A DNA stretch of 9,459 nt from Bacillota bacterium (GTDB lineage Bacteria > Bacillota_I > Bacilli_A > RFN20 > CAG-826): NCBI GenBank assembly GCA_023457325.1, contig JAEWLX010000086.1, positions 1-9,459 on the forward strand. The letters run 5' to 3'. The notes beneath the pieces are model-generated. The model was not told the DNA's origin. It did not search any database and was given only the letters and a program-made list of their open reading frames with translations. Positions 1-5,734 of the stretch are shown one piece after another; within the stretch, counting starts at the first letter, position 1; every line of letters begins with the position of its first letter. A program made the position numbers and the translations under genes.

Positions 1-42
1 GGTGCGGGCTCTGGTTCTGGTTCAGGCTCTGGTGTGGGTTCG
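1..42 (-). repeat. Seven imperfect hexamers encoding the MscL Glu-Pro tail
   Basis: The + strand shows seven successive 6-base units of the form GGNNNN (ggtgcg, ggctct, ggttct, ggttca, ggctct, ggtgtg, ggttcg). Read on the reverse strand they encode the Glu/Thr/Ala-Pro dipeptide repeat at the MscL C-terminus. Units differ mostly at codon third positions, so the repeat is kept at protein level. It may extend left beyond the window. Confidence 0.7.
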
Positions 43-449
43 ACTTCCCCGTCTTTGTGATGAATCTTGGCAAGAGCGGCATCTTTTGCTTTTTGAATGC
101 TGGCAAAGATCTTAATAACTGCAAAAAGAACAAGGGCAATTAATATAAAATTAATTACGGCATTAATCAGTAGTCCCCAATCGATTTTACTTAACGAAAG
201 ATACCAATTTCCGTCAATGGCAAGAACGCCGATTGTTCCGTCTTGAACGTCGGCCAGGACGCTATTTGGAAGAATGGTGTAAAAACTATCTAAACCACCA
301 TTAACAGCAAGACCGATGACTGGCATAAGAATGTGGTTTACTAACGCCCCGATAATGGCGGAAAAAGCTCCACCAATAATGACCCCGACCGCAAGCTGCA
401 TAACGTTTCCGCGGCTGATGAAATCTTTAAACTCTTTGAAAATTTTCAT
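1..449 (-). CDS. mscL: Large-conductance mechanosensitive channel MscL (3' end of gene outside window)
   Basis: MscL forms a homopentameric inner-membrane pore that opens under membrane tension and releases solutes on osmotic downshock. The reverse strand from the ATG at 449-447 reads 149 codons without a stop. The N-terminus (MKIFKEFKDFISRGNVMQLA) is the classic amphipathic S1 helix running into TM1 (about residues 15-46, Gly/Ala-rich, with VGVIIGGAF). A periplasmic loop of about 47-88 follows, then TM2 (about 92-115). After the cytoplasmic basic helix the tail changes to an acidic Glu-Pro repeat (from about residue 137), and the frame runs off the window. It is already longer than the roughly 136 residues of E. 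coli MscL. An AGGAG lies at 463-467, 13 nt before the ATG, which is a long spacing. It is divergent from the degV-type gene. Family assignment is secure; the C-terminus is not visible. Confidence 0.93.
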   Translation of the reverse strand, partial: MKIFKEFKDFISRGNVMQLAVGVIIGGAFSAIIGALVNHILMPVIGLAVNGGLDSFYTILPNSVLADVQDGTIGVLAIDGNWYLSLSKIDWGLLINAVINFILIALVLFAVIKIFASIQKAKDAALAKIHHKDGEVEPTPEPEPEPEPA

Positions 450-527
450 GATTTTATTTTTTCTCCTACTCATATCTTATGACCAAAATAAATAAAAACA
501 AGCCACAAACAACCTAATTTATAATCT

Positions 528-556
528 TTGACAAAATAATTAAAGATTGGGATAAT
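528..556 (+). promoter_or_regulatory. Sigma-A promoter of the degV-type gene
   Basis: A perfect -35 TTGACA (528-533), a 17-nt spacer and a -10 GATAAT (551-556, one mismatch to TATAAT) form a near-consensus housekeeping promoter. The expected transcription start is about 562-564. This lies downstream of the upstream in-frame ATG at 555, so that ATG cannot be the start used from this promoter; the ATG at 582 is. Confidence 0.78.
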
Positions 557-567
557 GTTGGCAATTC

Positions 568-574
568 AAAGGAG
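568..574 (+). promoter_or_regulatory. Ribosome binding site deciding the degV-type start
   Basis: AAAGGAG sits 7 nt before the ATG at 582, which is ideal spacing. The in-frame ATG at 555 has no such site and overlaps the -10 box, so 582 is the start. Confidence 0.85.
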
Positions 575-581
575 AATTGTA

Positions 582-1433
582 ATGAACAAAGTAGTGATAT
601 TCGTTGATTCTACAGCCGATTTGAATAAAGAACATTATGAGCAAAACGACATTCATGTCGTTCCCTTGTTAGTCAATATTGGTGGAAAAGCATACAAAGA
701 TGGTCAAGAAATTGATTCTGATACGCTCTATAAATTAGTAGCTCAACACGGTGAACTTCCGACCACTGCGGCTGTACCACCCTACACATTCGTCGAAGCC
801 TTCAAACCCTTTATTGAAAAAGGATTTGATATTTTTTACGTCGGTATTGGCGGAAAGCTTTCTGCAACCTTACAATCAGTTGTCCTCGCGGCACAAGAAT
901 TTGAAGAAGGACGCGTTTATTACTCCGACTCCAACAATCTTTCAAGTGGATCTGGATTGTTGGCTTTAAAAGCTGCCAAGTTTCGTGATGAAGGAAAATC
1001 AGCTAAGGAAATCAAGAGTTTAATTGATGAGTTAGCGCCAAAAGTTAACGCTCTATTCGCCATTGAGACCTTAGATTATTTGCATAAGGGTGGACGTTGT
1101 AGTGGAACGGCAAAAGTATTAGGAAGATTATTTCATATCCATCCAATTATTAAAGTTACCGACGGAAAATTAATTGTTTATAAGAAACCAAGAGGCAGAA
1201 TGACAGCAGCCATTGATGAGCTTGCCAAAGAGTTAAAAGGTCATCTTTCCAGTCTCGATATGGATCGTGTAATGATTACTCACGCCGGTGTTGATCAAGT
1301 AAATCTTGACTATGCACTAAAGAAATTCGGCGAACTCGTCGATTCTTCGAAAATTGTCGTCACGCAGGCCGGAGGGGTAATATCCTCACATTGTGGCTAT
1401 GGCACGATTGGCCTTCTTTACCTTCGTAAATAA
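582..1433 (+). CDS. DegV family fatty-acid-binding protein (FakB type)
   Basis: DegV/FakB proteins are cytosolic carriers that hold a fatty acid while the kinase FakA phosphorylates its carboxylate, feeding exogenous fatty acids into phospholipid synthesis. The 283-aa product has the usual family length and order. It has an N-terminal DSTADL (9-14), a TT pair at 61-62, GGKLSAT (90-96), SDSNNLSSGSG (115-125), the family signature TLDYLHKGGR (163-172), ITHAG (232-236) and a C-terminal SSHCGYGTIGL (268-278). Thr61, Ser94 and His270 fall where FakB proteins bind the fatty-acid carboxylate (family knowledge; alignment by eye). The segment usually written T-S-Q-P-S/T is TTAAVPP here, so the ligand pocket may differ. 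It is monocistronic: it has its own promoter and is followed by a strong terminator. No fakA gene lies in the window, so which lipid it carries cannot be told. Confidence 0.92.
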   Translation: MNKVVIFVDSTADLNKEHYEQNDIHVVPLLVNIGGKAYKDGQEIDSDTLYKLVAQHGELPTTAAVPPYTFVEAFKPFIEKGFDIFYVGIGGKLSATLQSVVLAAQEFEEGRVYYSDSNNLSSGSGLLALKAAKFRDEGKSAKEIKSLIDELAPKVNALFAIETLDYLHKGGRCSGTAKVLGRLFHIHPIIKVTDGKLIVYKKPRGRMTAAIDELAKELKGHLSSLDMDRVMITHAGVDQVNLDYALKKFGELVDSSKIVVTQAGGVISSHCGYGTIGLLYLRK

Positions 1434-1457
1434 GAAAAATAGGCGATATTTGCAACA

Positions 1458-1510
1458 AAAAACGCCGAATTGCGAACTAAACAGTATTTAGTTTAATTGA
1501 CGGCGTTTTT
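1458..1510. terminator. Bidirectional intrinsic terminator
   Basis: AAAAACGCCG (1458-1467) pairs with CGGCGTTTTT (1501-1510). Inside it AATT (1468-1471) can pair with AATT (1495-1498), and AACTAAA (1475-1481) pairs with TTTAGTT (1487-1493) around a 5-nt loop. The outer stem ends in a T-run on either strand. It lies 24 nt after the degV-type stop and 10 nt after the ribonuclease-like gene's stop, so it serves both convergent genes. Confidence 0.9.
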
Positions 1511-1520
1511 ACTTTTGATA

Positions 1521-2237
1521 TTAAAACCAAGTATCAATTGCTGCCCAGGAAGCATCTCTTAATCCGAATTCTTCTCCCCAGCCATTATAGTAATTTTTAT
1601 ACTCAATAAAAGTATCGTAATGATTACCGGTGTAGAAAACGACCGGCACATCACTTCCGTAATTAGATATCCCCTTAATGGTAAAGACAACGCGAAGGGC
1701 GCCACGATTCCAATTTGAAGAATTTGCATATCCTTCGCCACCGATGTCGGCCTCGTAGTAGTTATAATCTAAGCTATATGGTAAGTGATCATAGTTGCTT
1801 TCATAAGGACCAGGGAAGATACGGCACGCCTCACCATAAAGGCCATAGCATTCTCGTTTGGCGTTACTATAGCCACCCCTTTCCGTAGAAAAGAAATAGT
1901 TTACTGGCGTTTCTTTGAAAGTGACAATATAGGCAGCTACATCTTCCAAATCGGTATAGTATTCACCACGATATAATTCTTTAACGATTTCTCCGTATTG
2001 ATCATAAACAAAGCCGGTGTCACCTTCACTTGGTTTTGGATTAATCCGATATTCTCCTAAAGGAGGTTCTCCTGGCCCTTCACTTGAAGTTGTTGTATCT
2101 GATGGCGATTCATCCGATGATGAAGGAGAAGTGTCAATAGATGAAGTATCAGAAGGTGAGCTATCAGACGCAGTCGGAAAATCACATGAAGAAAGAACCA
2201 ATAGAGACAAAATGAAAATTGCGTATTTCTTATTCAT
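1521..2237 (-). CDS. Lipoprotein with barnase/N1-type ribonuclease domain
   Basis: The 238-aa product starts with a lipoprotein signal peptide: two Lys, a hydrophobic core, and lipobox LSSC with Cys18. A Ser/Asp/Thr/Pro-rich linker follows (about 19-60). Residues about 93-212 resemble barnase. TDLEDVAAYIVTFKETPVNY (95-114) matches its first helices, EADI (162-165) its catalytic Glu73 block, R178 and R182 keep the spacing of Arg83/Arg87, and HYDTF (206-210) matches the His102 block HYQTF. The catalytic Glu, Arg and His are therefore present. The residue aligned with barnase Lys27 is Ser117, but the related RNase Sa group also does without that Lys. A Cys pair (130, 138) may form a disulfide. 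Predicted role: an endoribonuclease anchored outside the membrane, for defence, competition or nucleotide scavenging (inference). It lies 16 nt after the tldE-type gene and is probably cotranscribed. A Shine-Dalgarno site is weak. No barstar-like gene is visible. Confidence 0.8.
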   Translation of the reverse strand: MNKKYAIFILSLLVLSSCDFPTASDSSPSDTSSIDTSPSSSDESPSDTTTSSEGPGEPPLGEYRINPKPSEGDTGFVYDQYGEIVKELYRGEYYTDLEDVAAYIVTFKETPVNYFFSTERGGYSNAKRECYGLYGEACRIFPGPYESNYDHLPYSLDYNYYEADIGGEGYANSSNWNRGALRVVFTIKGISNYGSDVPVVFYTGNHYDTFIEYKNYYNGWGEEFGLRDASWAAIDTWF

Positions 2238-2253
2238 TGAATTTAAGTTATTG

Positions 2254-3576
2254 CTATTTTCCTGAAACAGCCAATTTTTTAATTAAGAGACTTGGCGAAC
2301 TAATTCCTGATAATTGAAGTTCGGGATTGTTGGCAACTTCGCGCACATCCATAAACATATCTAGCAAGTTACCGGCCACAGTGATTAAACTCAATGGTTC
2401 TGCAAGTTTACCATCGCGAATCATAAAGCCTTCGGCTTGCAATGAGAAATTGCCCGATTGCGGATTAAGACCGGAATGAAGACCAGCCACACTCGAGATA
2501 TAAACACCTGTTTTGATTTTAGATAGAAGTTCAGCTTCGGACTTTCTTCCAGGTTTGATGGAAGGGTTGACGAAACTAACGCCAATCTTTGATCCACCGC
2601 GATAACCGTTACCAGTTGTGACTTTTCCTTCGCGCTGAGCTGTTTCCAGATTGTATAGATAGGTTTTTAAAATACCTTTTTCAACAATTTTCTTATTGCT
2701 TGTTGCCACACCTTCATCATCAAAATAACGGAAGAAGCAGTTCTTTAACAATGGTTGTTCGAGAATAGTTACTTTTTTGCTTGCAACCGGCTGATTCAAT
2801 TTACCAATGAAGAAAGAAGAGTGCTTTTGGACTTCTTCAGCGTTTGCGCTTTCTAAGTATGGTTCAAGGAAACTCGCGGCGGTCTTTTGATTAAGAACGA
2901 CAGGGTACTTTTTGCTATCGCATTGTGTGCCGCCTAATTTACGAGTTGCGTCTTCAACAACTTGTTTCACGAATTTGTCGATATCGAGTTCTTTTGGATC
3001 GTTTGAAAGCAAAACTTTATAGCCAGTTTTGACTTCTTCGTCCTGCTTGACGACGACAGCGGCGGCGTAGACATAATAATTAGATTTGCTTTTTAAATTT
3101 AAACCATATGAATTAACCAAATTGACTTCAACGGCATCTTCAGAATATGAAACAGTTTCAATCTCGATAATTCTGGGATCGGCCTTTTTAAGTTTAGCCT
3201 CTATTTCGTAGAGGTTTTTCATTTTTTGATCGATGGAAATAGCGGGAATCTCTTTATTATAGAGATTGCGCTTATGGTATTTTTCACTACCTTTAAAAAG
3301 AAGAGCTTTATCGTTTTTCTCGATTACTTTAGCGTTAGCGATAATTTCATTAACTAAATACTCAGGAGTAAAACGATTAACTTTTTCAGTAATAGCTACT
3401 CCAAATTTGTCGTTATAAATACCGCGGGCTGACATCGAAAACGATTCGCTTGTCGAATAAGAAGACACTTCCGAATGGAAAAGTTCAAAAGATAGAGAAT
3501 ATTTTTTAGCTGAATAAATTTCGCTAGCTGTAATACCTTTTGATTCTGCTAGTTCAAAGAATTTGCGATGATTCAT
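2254..3576 (-). CDS. tldE: TldE/PmbA-type subunit of the TldD/TldE metalloprotease
   Basis: TldE (PmbA) pairs with TldD to form a cytosolic zinc protease that clips unfolded peptides. In E. coli it matures microcin B17 and degrades the antitoxin CcdA. The 440-aa product has the family length and fold landmarks. These are an N-terminal region with SARGIYNDKFG (49-59), a central FDDEGVATS block (285-293) followed by GILKTYLYN (301-309), and a C-terminal GLHSGLNPQSGNFS (365-378) leading into EGFMIRDGKLAEP (382-394). It lacks the HExxxH zinc motif, as expected for the non-catalytic subunit. Its ATG overlaps the tldD-type stop as ATGA. GAGGAGG at 3586-3592, 9 nt upstream, lies within the last codons of tldD, so translation is likely coupled. 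The stop is TAG. Confidence 0.93.
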   Translation of the reverse strand: MNHRKFFELAESKGITASEIYSAKKYSLSFELFHSEVSSYSTSESFSMSARGIYNDKFGVAITEKVNRFTPEYLVNEIIANAKVIEKNDKALLFKGSEKYHKRNLYNKEIPAISIDQKMKNLYEIEAKLKKADPRIIEIETVSYSEDAVEVNLVNSYGLNLKSKSNYYVYAAAVVVKQDEEVKTGYKVLLSNDPKELDIDKFVKQVVEDATRKLGGTQCDSKKYPVVLNQKTAASFLEPYLESANAEEVQKHSSFFIGKLNQPVASKKVTILEQPLLKNCFFRYFDDEGVATSNKKIVEKGILKTYLYNLETAQREGKVTTGNGYRGGSKIGVSFVNPSIKPGRKSEAELLSKIKTGVYISSVAGLHSGLNPQSGNFSLQAEGFMIRDGKLAEPLSLITVAGNLLDMFMDVREVANNPELQLSGISSPSLLIKKLAVSGK

Positions 3577-4970
3577 TTTAATGTTCCTCCTCTTCCGCCG
3601 ACAAGAATTTCACTAACGCGGATTGTTGGTTGCCCAACATCGGTATAGATATATCCACTGACCGAGCCACACATACCTTGCGCTCTTTGTAAATTGTTAC
3701 CAACCATATCGATTTTCTTTAAGACATCAGCGCCTGATCCGATAAGGGTCGCGCCACGAACTGGTTCAGCGATTTTTCCATCGCGGATGATATAAGCTTC
3801 GCTGACAGCGAAATTGAATTCGCCAGTTGCGGGGTTAACACTACCACCACCCATGGAAGCAGCATAAAGGCCTAACTTTGTCGCGGCAATGATTTCATCG
3901 TGTGTGGATTTACCGGCAGCGATGAAAGTGTTCGACATTCTTGATGTCGGTTCGTATTTATACGATTCGCGGCGGCAAGCACCGTTAGCCTTCATTCCCA
4001 TTCTTCGACCATTAAAGGAGTCGATCAGGAAGGAAGTGCATATGCCATCCTTAATAAGGACATTTCTTTGTGTTTTGTTGCCCTCATCATCGATGTTATT
4101 TGATCCCCAACCATTGACGATTGTGCCATCATCAATCGCGGTGACGAGCGGCGATGCGATTTGTTTGCCGAGGCTTTCGGAAAAAACGGAAAGTTTCTTG
4201 GCGACAGCGGTGGCTTCAAGAGAATGGCCACAAGCTTCGTGAAAAACGACACCTCCAAAGCCATTACCGATGACGACTGGCATTTTGCCACTCGGACATT
4301 CAGCGGCCGTTAACATTTTAATTGCTAGTTCAGCGACGCGTTGAGCGGTTTCTTTTACGCTTATCTTATCGGTGAAGAATTCCATTCCTGCCGTAGCGCC
4401 AGGTCCTTCAAAACTAGTTTCGATTTTGCCATTGTCGCTTGCGACTGCCATGAACATCATGCGGCCGCGTTCTTTAAAATCATCAAACCGCTTGCCATCA
4501 GAATTATAAATCGTCACATCTTTGTGATTGTTCATAAACGATGTTTGAATGCGGACGATGCGCTTATCGTAAGACGCGATAACGTCATGGGCCTCTTTGA
4601 GCAAGGCAATTTTTTCTTCACGAGACACTTCGGTCAGTGGTCTTTGATAGTTGTGGGCGTTTTTAACGCGCACTTTGGAAATTTTTTCCACCGTTATTTG
4701 TCTACTACCTTGATAAGACTTGGCAAGTGATGAAGCTAATTTCATCAGCCCTTTACGCGATAAATCATTCGTATATCCATAAACGCTTTGCAGTTTATTT
4801 AAAAGGCGAATGCCGGCTCCATAGGTTGTGCTACTGAGAGCTGATTCGGTTTTGCCGTTTTCTAGCATCAAGTAAGACGAGTTGTTTTGTTCTAAGTAAA
4901 TTTCGGCGAAATCAGCACCAGTCGCGAGACCAGCATTTAAAACATCAATCGCCAAAGATTTTGCAATCAT
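3573..4970 (-). CDS. tldD: TldD-type zinc metalloprotease catalytic subunit
   Basis: This is the catalytic half of the TldD/TldE heterodimer, a soluble protease acting on small or unfolded peptides threaded into an internal chamber (family knowledge). The 465-aa product carries HEACGH (244-249), the family's HExxxH zinc site. A later Cys434 in GMCGSVSG fits the third zinc ligand seen in E. coli TldD. Other family blocks are DDGTIVNGWGSNNIDDEG (280-297), with the DDEG element shared with its partner, and GGGSVNPATGEFNFAVSEAY (374-393). The start is well set: AAAGGAGG (4978-4985) lies 7 nt before the ATG. It is the first gene of the apparent operon with the tldE-type and ribonuclease-like genes. 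The stop is TGA, evidence that TGA is not a sense codon here. The peptide substrate is not indicated by the neighbourhood. Confidence 0.95.
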   Translation of the reverse strand: MIAKSLAIDVLNAGLATGADFAEIYLEQNNSSYLMLENGKTESALSSTTYGAGIRLLNKLQSVYGYTNDLSRKGLMKLASSLAKSYQGSRQITVEKISKVRVKNAHNYQRPLTEVSREEKIALLKEAHDVIASYDKRIVRIQTSFMNNHKDVTIYNSDGKRFDDFKERGRMMFMAVASDNGKIETSFEGPGATAGMEFFTDKISVKETAQRVAELAIKMLTAAECPSGKMPVVIGNGFGGVVFHEACGHSLEATAVAKKLSVFSESLGKQIASPLVTAIDDGTIVNGWGSNNIDDEGNKTQRNVLIKDGICTSFLIDSFNGRRMGMKANGACRRESYKYEPTSRMSNTFIAAGKSTHDEIIAATKLGLYAASMGGGSVNPATGEFNFAVSEAYIIRDGKIAEPVRGATLIGSGADVLKKIDMVGNNLQRAQGMCGSVSGYIYTDVGQPTIRVSEILVGGRGGTLK

Positions 4971-5000
4971 ACTTTATCCTCCTTTAATTTCGTGGGAACA

Positions 5001-5009
5001 ATTTTATCA
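5001..5009 (-). promoter_or_regulatory. Possible extended -10 promoter of the tldD operon
   Basis: On the reverse strand the sequence TGATAAAAT (5009 to 5001) is an extended -10 element (TGn followed by TAAAAT). The -35 position about 17-18 nt upstream is poor. A start near 4994 would give a leader of about 24 nt containing the strong ribosome site. It is the best candidate in the short gap before tldD. Confidence 0.4.
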
Positions 5010-5046
5010 TTATTCCTTTGAATAATACACCCTAATACATGTAAAA

Positions 5047-5655
5047 ATGTATAATAATTATATGTTTAATCGGCAATTGTTACAAAAATTAGCAGAAAAC
5101 TTTAATTCGAAGCGCTTAGCATTCAAAAAAGAAGATATCTCTTTTATCGCTGGAAAAGACACTTTCAAAGGCAAGATGCTGGGTTTTTTAACACAGGACT
5201 ACTATCGTAGAGAAAAACTCATTAAAGAAGGCGATCTTATCTATGGATATGCTTTTCGAACATGGACAAACGAAATAACCTTTACCAAGCCTTATCCTGT
5301 TTGGTTTTTATTTTCGCCCGCTCCAGAATTTTTAGAAAAACCAATGCTATATATGGAAATATTAACCTCATTACAAACAATTGAGCTTCCAAAACATGGC
5401 AATAATGACCTTCGAAAACTATTTACGATGCTCAACGCCGAACTCAGTGAGCCGAAATATTACTTGATTCCTGAACCATATGCGCAAGGGCATCTTGTTT
5501 ATTTGTCGATGATGTATTTGAGGCCTTCGCATAACAATAATTTTCGTTTAGGTGTTAACCCCTTGATTGTCGCTCCGACAATTTCTAAAGAAATTTTACT
5601 TTTACCCACTAAATATTGGACTGACGACTTTAAAAAAGCATATTTTGATCTTTGA
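5047..5655 (+). CDS. Unrecognised ~200-aa protein
   Basis: I do not recognise this family. The frame gives 202 aa from the ATG at 5047 or 197 aa from the ATG at 5062. Neither has a Shine-Dalgarno site, and a TATAAT box at 5050-5055 makes 5062 at least as likely. The protein has no signal peptide or clear membrane segment. It begins with a basic helix-like stretch (MFNRQLLQKLAENFNSKRLA from residue 6) and is rich in Tyr, Phe and Leu. It has a proline-aromatic patch YPVWFLFSPAPEF, a MEILTSLQTIELP segment and a charged, aromatic C-terminus. Codon use resembles its neighbours, and the frame stays open for 609 bases without a long competing ORF, so it is probably a real gene. It is divergent from tldD across a 76-nt gap and ends before the convergent lipoprotein gene. 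It is probably cytoplasmic; function unknown. Confidence 0.7.
   Translation: MYNNYMFNRQLLQKLAENFNSKRLAFKKEDISFIAGKDTFKGKMLGFLTQDYYRREKLIKEGDLIYGYAFRTWTNEITFTKPYPVWFLFSPAPEFLEKPMLYMEILTSLQTIELPKHGNNDLRKLFTMLNAELSEPKYYLIPEPYAQGHLVYLSMMYLRPSHNNNFRLGVNPLIVAPTISKEILLLPTKYWTDDFKKAYFDL
5050..5055 (+). promoter_or_regulatory. TATAAT box overlapping the start of the unknown + strand gene
   Basis: A perfect TATAAT begins one base after the ATG at 5047 and ends 6 nt before the ATG at 5062. A weak -35 (TACACC, 5026-5031, spacer 18) lies upstream. If used, transcription would start at about 5062, the first base of the second ATG. Such boxes are frequent by chance in AT-rich DNA. Confidence 0.35.
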
Positions 5656-5676
5656 TAACAAAAATTGTTTATCAAA
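5651..5676 (+). terminator. Weak hairpin at the end of the unknown gene
   Basis: TTTGATAACA (5651-5660) pairs with TGTTTATCAAA (5666-5676) with one bulged base and a 5-nt loop. It overlaps the TGA stop at 5653-5655. It is AT-rich and lacks a following T-run, so termination is possible but unproven. It is the only hairpin noticed in the convergent gap 5656-5734. Confidence 0.3.
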
Positions 5677-5734
5677 TCACTGTAATATTTATAGTCTTGG
5701 TTTATTTGTTAACTAGCGATTGAATATTTATGCA

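Noticed and set aside
474..501. Reverse-strand TTGTTT and TAAGAT with a 16-nt spacer as the mscL promoter
   Set aside because: The expected transcript start falls on the ribosome site itself, and both boxes are weak matches in an AT-rich gap.
1785..2265. Two + strand ORFs of 63 and 82 codons opposite the ribonuclease-like lipoprotein gene
   Set aside because: They lie antisense to a gene with a signal peptide and matching domain, and their products look like reverse reading of its low-complexity linker.
3889..4730. ORFs of 117, 88 and 129 codons inside tldD on either strand
   Set aside because: They are shadows of a well-conserved protease gene and have no ribosome site or recognisable product.
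5018..5055. TTGAAT (5018-5023) as -35 for the TATAAT at 5050
   Set aside because: The spacer would be 26 nt, too long.
5047..5655. The unknown protein as a barstar-like inhibitor of the ribonuclease-like lipoprotein
   Set aside because: It is about twice the length of barstar, shows none of its recognisable sequence and lies in a different transcription unit.
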